Source: an uncultured Glaciecola sp. (lineage in GTDB: Bacteria > Pseudomonadota > Gammaproteobacteria > Enterobacterales > Alteromonadaceae). From it: a stretch of 64,000 bases of DNA. A program made the position numbers and the translations under genes. The notes under the pieces were generated by a model that was given only the letters and a program-made list of their open reading frames with translations, was not told the DNA's origin and ran no database searches. Shown here one piece after another: positions 31,929-42,939 of the stretch. Every line of letters starts with the position of its first letter. Position 1 is the stretch's first letter. Location: assembly GCA_905479945.1 (NCBI GenBank), contig CAJQOP010000002.1, forward strand, positions 1 to 64,000. The letters are read 5' to 3'.

Positions 31929-32803
31929 TGTTATTAAATCCATCGAAATTCTATCGAAAAAGTGGATTCACCTTGATTGAATTGGTCATGGTGATTGTCA
32001 TACTGGGGATCGTCGGGGTTGGTATAAGTCGCTTTATTGGGTCTTCGACACAAATTTTCATTGATACTAGTGAGCGTGAACGCTTGCTTCGAGATGGTAG
32101 TTTTGCCGTCGAACGCATTCACCGTGAAATTGCCGCAGCTGTTCCAAATTCGGTGCGCTTAGCCGGCAATTCAGCTGCTCATTGTTTACAGTTAGTGCCC
32201 ATAAAGTGGAGTTCCTTTTACCTGAACTTGCCACTTGCACCGACTGCCGACCGTGAAGTAGATGTGGTTACAATGCAAGATATTGACGGCAACGTTTTTA
32301 CACCTATTGCCAATAGTGATTACGCTATTGTATATCCAACGCAATCGAATGATGTTTATCAAACAACGAGTAATCGACGCCAACTTATAAGTGCCTGTAG
32401 TGACGATAGCACTGCTGGGAACTGCACTACTAATGATGATTCAGATGGCGTAGTGCAACTTACTCTTAATGGCGCATTTGCACAAGATAGCCCAGCCAAA
32501 CGTTTATATATTGCTGATCAAGCAGTAAGTTATTGCGTTAGAAGTAATGCAATTTATCGACATGTATCTGCTATTTCACCAACCCAAACGACATTCACTA
32601 GTGGTGGCGTTTTGATGGCGGAAAACTTGGCAAATCAACTGTCAAACGACCCAAATTCAGCAGTAGCTAATAGTCAAAATCCGTTTAGAGTTGTTGATGC
32701 TACGCTACGCCGCAATGCCTATACACAAACACAATTAATTTTCACTAGAGCTGATGAAAGTATCACTTTTACTCAGGAGGTTCACGTTCCTAATGTCCCT
32801 TAG
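31925..32803 (+). CDS. mshO: MSHA pseudopilin MshO
   Basis: Prepilin motif SGFTLIELVMVIVILGIVGVGISRFI; cluster position. Confidence 0.85.
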   Translation: MMLLNPSKFYRKSGFTLIELVMVIVILGIVGVGISRFIGSSTQIFIDTSERERLLRDGSFAVERIHREIAAAVPNSVRLAGNSAAHCLQLVPIKWSSFYLNLPLAPTADREVDVVTMQDIDGNVFTPIANSDYAIVYPTQSNDVYQTTSNRRQLISACSDDSTAGNCTTNDDSDGVVQLTLNGAFAQDSPAKRLYIADQAVSYCVRSNAIYRHVSAISPTQTTFTSGGVLMAENLANQLSNDPNSAVANSQNPFRVVDATLRRNAYTQTQLIFTRADESITFTQEVHVPNVP

Positions 32804-33266
32804 AAAAAGCCTTTGCTTACAAACTTATCCTAGAGCTGCTTTTGGAAGTGTATCAAGACAAGGCGGCAGTATGATTATTATGGCGCTGTTTGCCATTATC
32901 GTACTTGCACTATTAGCCGGCACATTAGTTAACATGATCAGCTCATCATCAAATTCAGTGTTGTACGAGATATATGGCGTGCGCGCAAAAAATGCGGCGC
33001 AAGCCGGTATTCAAGAGCTAGCCATGGCTTCTTTTCCACTTGGAACTGGCCCTCAGCAATGCAATCAAGTAATCGCCAGCACGGCAAGTTTTGCGAATAT
33101 TTCTGGCTTAGAAACATGCCAATTTACGGCAAGATGCTCCACAGCAGATATCAACTTTAATGGCGAGGACTATCGGCATTATCGTTACACTAGCACAGGA
33201 AGTTGCGGGTTTGATGGAGTCGTTGTAAGTCGAACTTTGTCGGTTGACGCGATGCAAGAGAATTAA
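32793..33266 (+). CDS. mshP: MSHA biogenesis protein MshP
   Basis: 'RQGGSMIIMALFAIIVLALLAGTLVNMISSSSNSVLYEIYGVRAKNAAQAG', PilX-like; cluster position. Confidence 0.82.
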   Translation: MSLRKSLCLQTYPRAAFGSVSRQGGSMIIMALFAIIVLALLAGTLVNMISSSSNSVLYEIYGVRAKNAAQAGIQELAMASFPLGTGPQQCNQVIASTASFANISGLETCQFTARCSTADINFNGEDYRHYRYTSTGSCGFDGVVVSRTLSVDAMQEN

Positions 33267-33269
33267 ATA

Positions 33270-36200
33270 ATGAAGAATATGATTAAGAAGAGTCTGCAAA
33301 GCTTAAGAGTAAGTGCTATTAGCTTGCTGTTACTAGCTTCAATACAGGTGACTGCTGCTACTATCGCCTCAGCATGCAGCGAAGCAGGTTACACTCAAGT
33401 TTATGGCCTTGATATAGACAATACCAACTTACATAGCAGCGTTCCCTATTCGATTAATAACGCCGCGTCGATTGCCACTGGTTCATTTGACCGTATTGCT
33501 TATCAGGTAGAGTTGCAAAAGCCAGGAGAAACTTCAGAGTGCGTATGGGTTTCTATGGACGCTTTTACTCAAGATGCATCTTTAATTGGTGTGCCAAGTT
33601 TTGCTGGGAGCAATACCAGCTTTCAACAAACACTAAGCAATATGAATGTTATTTCTACTAAGCTTGGTATTGTGACCGGTGTTGGTATCGCCACAGGAAA
33701 CATCGAGTTTTGGCCTTATAATTATAGGACATCAAATGCAAATGGTGTACCGTCAGCTTCAAATGGACTTTTCGATACTGGTGACTCTAACGGCAGAGGT
33801 TCTAGTTATGGATCAATGCAAATCCATAACCATGGTGCCAATCAAACCTTATTCGCGCTCAATCATTTTTCGGGTTCCACTAATAAAGACCTGGGTATTG
33901 GTAATAGAGAAAGTAGCCATCCTGACTGGACATTCAGCGGTAATTCAGGTCAATACACCACCAAAAGCATAAACATATATGTATCTGCAACACCAACACC
34001 GCTTGCCGAATACCAATTCGATGAACTAAGCTGGAATGGCACTAGCGACGAGGTAACCGACAATAGCGGTAACGACTACCACGGCACAGCCACGGGGATG
34101 ACTACAACCATTGCCGGGAAAATATGTGGCGCCGGTGACTTTACTAATACCGGAATAGATGACTACCTGACACTCGATAACAATGCGCTGGATGGCCAGA
34201 CTGATTTCAGCATCTCTGTGTGGACCAACACTACGCCCGTTGCCACTGTCGCGCTGCTCTCCGGCGCTAATAGTAGCCGGAACAATGAATTATTATTTTG
34301 GTTTGATGGTGCCAATAATATGCAACCGTTTATACGAAATTCCTCTCAAACCAGCCTGGCTGATGGAAATTTCGACGATGGTACCTGGCGTCACTTAGTG
34401 TGGACTCGTTCAGGCGCTCAACATTGTCTATACGTAGATGGCGCTTTATCACAATGTGCCAATGGATCAAATATCGGTGCCCTCAATATCGAGCCTGGCG
34501 GTCTAATTGTCGGTAAAGAGCAAGACACGGTCGGTGACAATTTTGATCCATCGCAAGCCTGGGATGGTTTGCTGGATGAGCTGGTGATCTTTGACTCAGT
34601 TTTGACATCAACTGAGATTCAAATTATTTACGCTAATCAAGATGCAGGCAATAACTACGATGGCAGCGCGCGAACTTGTCCAATACCAACAGTCACACCG
34701 GTATTAGAGTATCGTTTTGACGAATGCAGTTATACTGGATTAGGCGCTGATGTAGTTGATCAAATTGGTAATCCGAATGGCAGCGCTAACGGTGTGCCAG
34801 ATCCGATCGACGCAGCGGTAATTAACAAAGCGCTAGATTTAAGTGCAAACAATACCAGTGACTGGCTTAATGTGCCTATAGATGCGGTTGATGGTTTGGA
34901 TGACTTCTCAGTGTCAGTTTGGTTCAAAACGTCAGTAGATAAGCCTCAACAACAAATTTTTCATGCACTCGGCAACGATCCGAGTGATGATGAGCTAGAA
35001 ATTCATTTGAAAGATAACGATACCGTCGTCATAAAGGTAAGGGATGACGCGCAAGAGCTAATTAGTAATATCGTATTCGATGATGGTAATTGGCATCATT
35101 TAGTGCTTACTCGAGTAGGTAAAGATGTGTGCCTATTTATTGATGGTGAAGATCAAGAATGTGACAATGGCGTTAGAAACGGAAAGTTATCAATAACGAA
35201 TGCTAATGCGATAGTTTTCGGGCAAGAGCAAGATAGTTTTGGCGGCGGTTTTAGTACCACCCAAAATTTTGTAGGGCAGTTAGATGAATTTAAAATTTAC
35301 GATGTTAGGCTTTCTGATACTGATATCGATAGAATTTTCTTAAATGAATCAGCAGGCAATAACTATGATGATAGCCCGCGTGACGCTGTGCAGTGCGACA
35401 ATATCTGCTTTGCCACTCCTGGTGTGCTAAACGCGGTTGGTATTAAAATCGGCGGGGGTGTTGGCTTTGACACTCAGATAAACACAACAACAGAAGCATT
35501 AGATATTTATGCCGCGTGGCTCGCTGCTGGTTCAAATTTTTCTGGCTCGATAAATACACCTACTAAGACATATAATGTAACTGCAAGTGGTTCAAACACC
35601 GTTGACCGCATAGATTTTGGTGGTTCAGGGCGCGATTTTTCAGGCACATTAGCCTATCCTGGTGCCGCTGACGGCGTCGGTGGTAGTGACTTCTTAGTGC
35701 ATACATCAGGAACGCTGAGTCTGCCAGCAGGTAATTACACCATTTTTGTTAAGAGTGATGACGGTTTTAGTTTCGTAATGGATAGGCTGCCGGGTGATCC
35801 AGCAGACCCAATTTTATTCAATAAGTTTAGCGGAACAGGTGCTGGCGGGGGCAATGAGTTACGATTTGAAAACACCACCGGAAACTCAAATACTGGCGGC
35901 TCATTTGCTTTAGCTGAAGATTCAACATTCAACATAGCAGCGATATTTTTTGAACGCGGCGGTGGCGATTATTTAGAAATATCCATTGTAAATGGCATCC
36001 GCACTGCCCCAGCACCGTCAGACTATGAAATTCTGAGCGACGGCGCTTTAGGTGGTAATATCAAGTTTGGAGAGTGTGGAGTCAGCCCACAAATAGATCA
36101 TTATGAAATAGCTCACGATGGACAAGGCCTAACCTGTGATGCAGAAACGGTTACAATTAATGCTTGTGTAGACGCCAACTGTTCCATTTTAAGCACCGAA

Positions 36201-38210
36201 CCAGTAACACTTGATTTTCTTGCTGGTGGCGCTGTTATCGGTCCTCTGAGCTTTGTTGGCAGTACCAACGTTGACTTCAACAATACCGATGTTGAAACCA
36301 TCACGCTTTCCATAGCAAACAGTTCAATTGCACCATCTAATCCTCTAGTCTGCGACGATGGCAGCGGCAATTCATGTGATATGGTATTTACTGACGCGGG
36401 CTTCAGATTTCTCTCTGGTGCAGGGAATAGTACAAGCCTACCAAACCAAACTTCAGGCACAGTATTTGGCGACACTTTAAAGCTTCAGGCTGTTAAAGAC
36501 CTAGGCGGTGTTTGTACAGGTTTATTTACTGACAACGTGAGTGTAAGTTTATCGCAAGAAAACGTCGATCCCGGCGGCATCAGTGGTCTGAGTTTTAGTG
36601 CAGCTGGCAATGATATTGCGAAACACACCAATGTTACTCCTATTATCTTGAACTTTGGCGCCGACAGTATCGCGACAATACCAAACCCTTTTTATAATGA
36701 CGCGGGGCAAATTCGTTTACATGCCACGTATGTCGGCGGCGACGGCGAAACATTAGTTGGCAGCAGCAATGCGTTCTGGGTCAGTCCAGCTGAACTTGTT
36801 GTTAGCGCAACAACGGGAGCAATAAACCTAAATGGCGCTTCGGCAGCGGCAGCACGAACTTATCCCGCAGGCGAATATTTTGATTTAGGTGTAAGGGCCC
36901 TAAATAGTCTTGGCGTTATCACGCCTAACTATTCACCCGGGCAAATACAGTTTAGCTTAGCGCGCACGGGTCCTACACTGGGCGGCAGCGTCGATGGCAA
37001 TTTAACTTATGCACTAGCTTCAACATTGTTAACGAGCACGGCTCCGACGTTCCAAAATGTGACTCTCAGTAGCTTTTCTTCCGGTGTTTCTACTTATAAT
37101 GCGGCTCAGTATTCAGAAGTAGGTTTGCTTAACCTAGATGTTCAAGACAGTAATTATGGTAATGCTAGTATTGTTGTTCCGGCCACGCCGATTAACATAG
37201 GTCGCTTTATTCCTGATCACTTTGGGCAAACAGTCGCAGAAGATGGTTTGTTGCTTACAACATGCAGTACAGGCACAACGTTTGCCTATAGTGGCCAAAA
37301 GGATGAAGCTACTGATAGCATTGGTACAATTTCATATTTGACCAATCCAATATTGGCAATCACAGCCTATAATAAGCAGGGCATTATTACCCAAAACTAT
37401 TATGAAGACAGTCAAGGTAGCGTTAATGATTTCATGAAACTTAGCGCTTCTAATATTAGCATTACTGCCCCGACCTTTGATCGAGCAGCCCTAGGAGTTA
37501 ATGGCGCGATGTTACCCTTAACTGCTAATATGAATAATGGTACTTTGAGTCAAAATGATTTGACTGCACTACCTGGCGTTGCTGCATTGCCAAGAGGTGT
37601 GTTGCACTACCAATTGTCAGACGCAGATAATTTTTTCTATAATCGTTCAGCCAACGCATTAGTCGCCCCATTTACCTCGGATATTAATTTTTCTGTAAAT
37701 GCGATTGCAGATGCCGATACCGTAAATCTGACACCTTCTGATATTAGTATACTGCCAAGCACTGTTGACGCATTGCCAACAGGCGTTGAAATTCGATTTG
37801 GTCGCTTGATCTTGGAAAATAGCTTTGGGCCTGAAACGTCAAATTTCCCTCAACAGATGCAGCTTGAGCATTTTGATGGCAACGTCTTTATCACTAGCAC
37901 AAATAATAATTGCGTTAGCTACGATGCAAGTAAAATGGCACTCACCAACATTAGTTTAGATCCTGCACTCACCGCCGTATTGGGTGGAACAGGGGGCTTT
38001 ATTGCTGGGAAAACGCAAGCAATTGAATTGCAAGCAACTGGCGCTGGAAATCAAGGTCAAATTGGCGTGTCATACGAAGCCTATGATTGGTTGCAATATG
38101 ATTGGGACAATGATGGTGTTTATGACAACGATCCTTCAGCTGTTGCTACCTTTGGTATATTCCGAGGAAATGATCGCATAATTCATTGGCGTGAAGTCTT
38201 TAACGAGTAA
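33270..38210 (+). CDS. mshQ: MSHA biogenesis protein MshQ, large secreted protein with two LamG-like domains, a PA14-like segment and C-terminal DUF6701-type region
   Basis: 1646 aa with signal peptide. Paired LamG units ('FSISVWTNT..DGTWRHLVWTRSG..CLYVDG..WDGLLDELVIFD' and 'FSVSVWFKT..DGNWHHLVLTRVG..CLFIDG..FVGQLDEFKIYD'); 'GNYTIFVKSDDGFSFVMD'. Terminal gene of the msh cluster before mreB. Confidence 0.85.
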   Translation: MKNMIKKSLQSLRVSAISLLLLASIQVTAATIASACSEAGYTQVYGLDIDNTNLHSSVPYSINNAASIATGSFDRIAYQVELQKPGETSECVWVSMDAFTQDASLIGVPSFAGSNTSFQQTLSNMNVISTKLGIVTGVGIATGNIEFWPYNYRTSNANGVPSASNGLFDTGDSNGRGSSYGSMQIHNHGANQTLFALNHFSGSTNKDLGIGNRESSHPDWTFSGNSGQYTTKSINIYVSATPTPLAEYQFDELSWNGTSDEVTDNSGNDYHGTATGMTTTIAGKICGAGDFTNTGIDDYLTLDNNALDGQTDFSISVWTNTTPVATVALLSGANSSRNNELLFWFDGANNMQPFIRNSSQTSLADGNFDDGTWRHLVWTRSGAQHCLYVDGALSQCANGSNIGALNIEPGGLIVGKEQDTVGDNFDPSQAWDGLLDELVIFDSVLTSTEIQIIYANQDAGNNYDGSARTCPIPTVTPVLEYRFDECSYTGLGADVVDQIGNPNGSANGVPDPIDAAVINKALDLSANNTSDWLNVPIDAVDGLDDFSVSVWFKTSVDKPQQQIFHALGNDPSDDELEIHLKDNDTVVIKVRDDAQELISNIVFDDGNWHHLVLTRVGKDVCLFIDGEDQECDNGVRNGKLSITNANAIVFGQEQDSFGGGFSTTQNFVGQLDEFKIYDVRLSDTDIDRIFLNESAGNNYDDSPRDAVQCDNICFATPGVLNAVGIKIGGGVGFDTQINTTTEALDIYAAWLAAGSNFSGSINTPTKTYNVTASGSNTVDRIDFGGSGRDFSGTLAYPGAADGVGGSDFLVHTSGTLSLPAGNYTIFVKSDDGFSFVMDRLPGDPADPILFNKFSGTGAGGGNELRFENTTGNSNTGGSFALAEDSTFNIAAIFFERGGGDYLEISIVNGIRTAPAPSDYEILSDGALGGNIKFGECGVSPQIDHYEIAHDGQGLTCDAETVTINACVDANCSILSTEPVTLDFLAGGAVIGPLSFVGSTNVDFNNTDVETITLSIANSSIAPSNPLVCDDGSGNSCDMVFTDAGFRFLSGAGNSTSLPNQTSGTVFGDTLKLQAVKDLGGVCTGLFTDNVSVSLSQENVDPGGISGLSFSAAGNDIAKHTNVTPIILNFGADSIATIPNPFYNDAGQIRLHATYVGGDGETLVGSSNAFWVSPAELVVSATTGAINLNGASAAAARTYPAGEYFDLGVRALNSLGVITPNYSPGQIQFSLARTGPTLGGSVDGNLTYALASTLLTSTAPTFQNVTLSSFSSGVSTYNAAQYSEVGLLNLDVQDSNYGNASIVVPATPINIGRFIPDHFGQTVAEDGLLLTTCSTGTTFAYSGQKDEATDSIGTISYLTNPILAITAYNKQGIITQNYYEDSQGSVNDFMKLSASNISITAPTFDRAALGVNGAMLPLTANMNNGTLSQNDLTALPGVAALPRGVLHYQLSDADNFFYNRSANALVAPFTSDINFSVNAIADADTVNLTPSDISILPSTVDALPTGVEIRFGRLILENSFGPETSNFPQQMQLEHFDGNVFITSTNNNCVSYDASKMALTNISLDPALTAVLGGTGGFIAGKTQAIELQATGAGNQGQIGVSYEAYDWLQYDWDNDGVYDNDPSAVATFGIFRGNDRIIHWREVFNE

Positions 38211-38248
38211 AGAACCTTTAACGAGTAAAGAACCTCTCAACGAGTAAA
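38199..38248 (+). repeat. 18-bp tandem repeat (tttaacgagtaaagaacc, about 2.7 copies) spanning the mshQ stop codon
   Basis: 38199..38216 and 38217..38234 identical; partial copy 38235..38248. Confidence 0.9.
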
Positions 38249-38384
38249 TTTATGAGGCATTGCTTGCCCTTATGTCAAGGCGTTGGTAAAGTTACGCCAT
38301 TATCCCTATAATCCTGTTATAAATGCGCGCAGGTTCTTGTTTAGAACATAATTTGCGGGCACAAAAACTACAAAATTAAAGTAA

Positions 38385-39437
<1,053 letters not shown>

Positions 39438-39463
39438 GGACGGGCTATTGCCTATCTCTCAAT

Positions 39464-40375
39464 ATGAATGAAGTTTTTGCTCGTGGTCCCAGCCTAATAG
39501 TCAGATTAGCCATGGTTTTGGTTTTCTCTATTGGTGCGATGCTTATTGACACTAAGGTGGAAAATTTTTCTACGGCAAGAACCTATCTGAATTCCATGGT
39601 AAGTCCGCTGCAATATATTGCGAACTTACCCGGAGCCATGCTCAGTTACAGTGCCGAACGGTTTTCGTCCAGGCAACAATTACTTGAAGACAATACAAAG
39701 CTGACAAATCAAGTCACCTTGATGAGCGAGCAGTTGCAACGCTTTCGCATCTTGGAACAAGAAAATAAAAACCTTCGAAAGCTCATGGATGCCCCTGTAC
39801 GCGACAGCATGCATAAAATGATCACAGAGTTAATGGCGGTCGATACCAACCCATACAGTCATCAAATAGTGATAAATAAAGGCGCTCTCGATGGTGTCTT
39901 TCTTAATCAATCAGTGCTTGATGACAGCGGTATTGTGGGTCAAATTTCTGAGGTCGGCACAACAAATAGTAGAGTTTTATTAATCTCGGATGTTACCCAC
40001 GCGATACCAATACGTATAGAGCGCAACAACGTCCGCTTCATTGCGGTCGGTGATGGCAGCTTAAATTCAATGCAGCTTCAACATGTGCCTCATAGCGCTG
40101 ATATTGAAGAAGGGGACGTTCTAGTCTCTTCGGGCTTAGGTGATGTCTTTCCAGAGGGATATCCAGTAGCAACGATAACTTCAATCACGCGCAATGAGGG
40201 TCGACCTTTCGCTGAAGTGATAGCAACACCCTTGGCAAAATTAGATCGAATAAAATATTTGCTACTATTGTGGCCGAAAGAAACTGCCCCGGCTGGCGCA
40301 ATAGCACCAGGCAATGAACTCACCGATTTACTAGAAGGTAAGATGCCAGTAGATACGCCAGAGGATCCGCAATGA
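39464..40375 (+). CDS. mreC: Rod shape-determining protein MreC
   Basis: N-terminal TM, coiled coil, 'INKGALDGVFLNQSVLDDSGIVGQISEVGTTNSRVLLISD'; follows mreB. Confidence 0.95.
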   Translation: MNEVFARGPSLIVRLAMVLVFSIGAMLIDTKVENFSTARTYLNSMVSPLQYIANLPGAMLSYSAERFSSRQQLLEDNTKLTNQVTLMSEQLQRFRILEQENKNLRKLMDAPVRDSMHKMITELMAVDTNPYSHQIVINKGALDGVFLNQSVLDDSGIVGQISEVGTTNSRVLLISDVTHAIPIRIERNNVRFIAVGDGSLNSMQLQHVPHSADIEEGDVLVSSGLGDVFPEGYPVATITSITRNEGRPFAEVIATPLAKLDRIKYLLLLWPKETAPAGAIAPGNELTDLLEGKMPVDTPEDPQ

Positions 40376-40848
40376 AGCTAAATAAAGCGCTTATCCCAGC
40401 GAGTGTTATTGTTGCGTTTATTTTACAAATCATGCCAATGCCAGCTGTAATCGATATGTACCGACCAGATTGGCTATTACTCATACTTTGTTATTGGACA
40501 ATGGCATTGCCCAATCGAGTTAGTGTTGGAACGACCGCTATTTGCGGTATTGTTTTAGATATTTTGTATGGAACGTCACTTGGTGTGCACAGCTTCGCTA
40601 TGGCTATTCCTGTTTATCTGGTTGCTGCAAATTATCAGCGATTCAGAAACTACAGTGTGGTGCAGCAGGCTATCATGATATTTATTCTATCCATGCTATA
40701 TCACATGGTTGTTTATTGGCTGCAATACTGGCTTACCGGTGTTCAGTTCCGTTTTGAGTTTTTGTGGCCAGTGATTACTTCAGTGTTCTTGTGGCCATGG
40801 CTATTTTGGTTACTTAGGCGGTATCGCAGATTATTGCGGGTCACTTAA
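40372..40848 (+). CDS. mreD: Rod shape-determining protein MreD
   Basis: Small polytopic protein overlapping the mreC end; 'MYRPDWLLLILCYWTMALPNRVSVG'. Confidence 0.93.
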   Translation: MKLNKALIPASVIVAFILQIMPMPAVIDMYRPDWLLLILCYWTMALPNRVSVGTTAICGIVLDILYGTSLGVHSFAMAIPVYLVAANYQRFRNYSVVQQAIMIFILSMLYHMVVYWLQYWLTGVQFRFEFLWPVITSVFLWPWLFWLLRRYRRLLRVT

Positions 40849-40849
40849 T

Positions 40850-41434
40850 ATGCCCGAGCCGCTAGACTTAGCAAAAATCATTCTGGCTTCGGCTTCAAGT
40901 CGACGCCACGAGTTGCTCTCATACCTAATCACTCATTTTGAAATCAGTTGTGCTGATATTGATGAAACTCCTCTAAAAAATGAATTGCCAGAAAATTTGG
41001 TTCGGCGTTTAGCTGAAACTAAAGCTGAAACTATTTTATGTAAAAATAAAGACGCTATAGTTATAGGCGCTGATACTATTGTAACGCTTGGAAATGAGAT
41101 TTTTGGTAAACCCGAAAATCAAAATGATAGTATGAATATATTGAATAAATTGGCGGGTAAGCGCCATATAGTAATGACTTGTGTTGCGATGCGCAGTAAA
41201 ACCAAAAAAATATCACAAGTGGTGAACACAGAAGTTGATTTTACCTGTCTTACTAAACAGCAAATACAAGATTATTGGCAAACTGGTGAGCCACAAGACA
41301 AAGCCGGAAGTTATGCTATTCAAGGCATAGGTGGTAAATTTGTGAGTCGTATAAATGGCAGTTATAGCAATGTTGTCGGCTTACCTTTAGTTGAGACGCA
41401 GGCAATGCTAACACGCATGGGGATAAACACATGA
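40850..41434 (+). CDS. maf: Maf family nucleotide pyrophosphatase (YhdE-like)
   Basis: 'IILASASSRRHELLSYL', 'VIGADTIVTLGNEIFGKPEN', 'DKAGSYAIQGIGGKFVSRINGSYSNVVGLPL'. Confidence 0.93.
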   Translation: MPEPLDLAKIILASASSRRHELLSYLITHFEISCADIDETPLKNELPENLVRRLAETKAETILCKNKDAIVIGADTIVTLGNEIFGKPENQNDSMNILNKLAGKRHIVMTCVAMRSKTKKISQVVNTEVDFTCLTKQQIQDYWQTGEPQDKAGSYAIQGIGGKFVSRINGSYSNVVGLPLVETQAMLTRMGINT

Positions 41435-41472
41435 GGGCACACGGATGAGGGCACACGGATGAGGACAAACAA
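41431..41472 (+). repeat. 14-bp tandem repeat (atgagggcacacgg) between the maf stop and rng start
   Basis: 41431..41444 and 41445..41458 identical; 41459..41472 diverged (atgaggacaaacaa); rng ATG at 41473 keeps the phase. Confidence 0.88.
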
Positions 41473-42939
41473 ATGAGTGCTGAGCTTCTTATCAATGTGA
41501 CGCCATCAGAATCAAGAGTAGCCTTAATTGAAAATGGCATCTTGCAGGAAATCCACATTGAAAGGCACACTAAAAGGGGATTAGTCGGGAACATCTATCG
41601 AGGCAAAGTGAGTCGCGTGTTGCCCGGTATGCAGGCTGCCTTTATAGATATAGGGCTCGATAAAGCTGCTTTTTTACATGCATCAGATATTGCGGTGCAT
41701 GATGAAATAGCCGATGACATGTCTCAAACTACTATTGAAAAGAAAGATATTCGTGAATTGGTTAGAGATGGTCAGGACATTGTTGTACAAGTAGTTAAAG
41801 ACCCCTTAGGCACCAAGGGAGCGAGATTGACTACTGACATTACGCTGCCTTCTCGTTATTTAGTATTTATGCCTAACGTAACTCATGTTGGTATTTCACA
41901 ACGCATTGAAGACGAAGCTGAACGCGATCGCCTTAAAACTCTTGTCGAATCTCTATGCGACGAAAACGGTGGATTTATACTGCGAACTGCGGCAGAAGGT
42001 GTTTCTGAAAATGAGCTGCATCAAGATGCAGCATTTCTGCGCCGCCTGTGGGCAAAAATTCAGTCGCGTTTGAAAATTAAAAAGTCTCATGTTCTATATG
42101 AAGATCTGCCCTTAGCACGTCGGGTACTGCGCGACTTCGTTGGCACAGAGCTTGACCGCATCAGAATTGATTCGAAGCTATCATTTACCGAGCTTCAGCA
42201 ATTTACCAAAGACTATGTACCCGAACTCAGTGAAAAGCTTGAGTACTATAAAGGCGAACGACCAATTTTTGACTTGTATGACGTTGAAAACGAAGCTCAA
42301 CGGGTATTAGAACGCAGAGTTGACTTGAAGTCCGGTGGCTACTTAATTATTGACCAGACTGAAGCAATGACAACGATTGATATTAATACCGGCGCCTTTG
42401 TTGGCCATAGAAATTTAGAAGAAACCATCTTCAATACCAATATTGAAGCTACCTTATCTATTGCTCGACAACTCAGATTGCGTAACTTGGGCGGCATGAT
42501 ATTGATTGATTTTATCGATATGGTGGAACCAGATCATAAAAGACGTGTCCTACATAGTCTAGAGAGTGCAATGAGCAAGGATCGGGCAAAATCCAATATT
42601 CATGGTTTTACCGCTTTAGGCTTAATTGAAATGACGCGCAAACGCACTAGAGAAAGCTTAGAACATGTTCTCTGCGGTGAATGTCCAGCCTGTAAAGGTC
42701 GAGGCAGCATAAAAACGGTTGAAACTATTTGTTTTGAGATTATGCGTGAAATTGTTCGAGTAAATCGCGCTTATGAAGCAGATAAATTTGTTGTTTATGC
42801 GTCATCTATCGTCGCCGATGCACTCTTAGGTGAAGAGTCTCATATGTTAGCCGAATTGGAAGTGTTCGTGTCTAAGCAAATTAAAATACAAACGGAGTTG
42901 TTGTATCATCAAGACAAATTTGATGTGGTAATGATGTGA
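41473..42939 (+). CDS. rng: Ribonuclease G
   Basis: 'MSAELLINVTPSESRVALIENGILQEIHIER', 'GNIYRGKVSRVLPGMQAAFIDIG', 'CGECPACKGRG'. Confidence 0.95.
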   Translation: MSAELLINVTPSESRVALIENGILQEIHIERHTKRGLVGNIYRGKVSRVLPGMQAAFIDIGLDKAAFLHASDIAVHDEIADDMSQTTIEKKDIRELVRDGQDIVVQVVKDPLGTKGARLTTDITLPSRYLVFMPNVTHVGISQRIEDEAERDRLKTLVESLCDENGGFILRTAAEGVSENELHQDAAFLRRLWAKIQSRLKIKKSHVLYEDLPLARRVLRDFVGTELDRIRIDSKLSFTELQQFTKDYVPELSEKLEYYKGERPIFDLYDVENEAQRVLERRVDLKSGGYLIIDQTEAMTTIDINTGAFVGHRNLEETIFNTNIEATLSIARQLRLRNLGGMILIDFIDMVEPDHKRRVLHSLESAMSKDRAKSNIHGFTALGLIEMTRKRTRESLEHVLCGECPACKGRGSIKTVETICFEIMREIVRVNRAYEADKFVVYASSIVADALLGEESHMLAELEVFVSKQIKIQTELLYHQDKFDVVMM

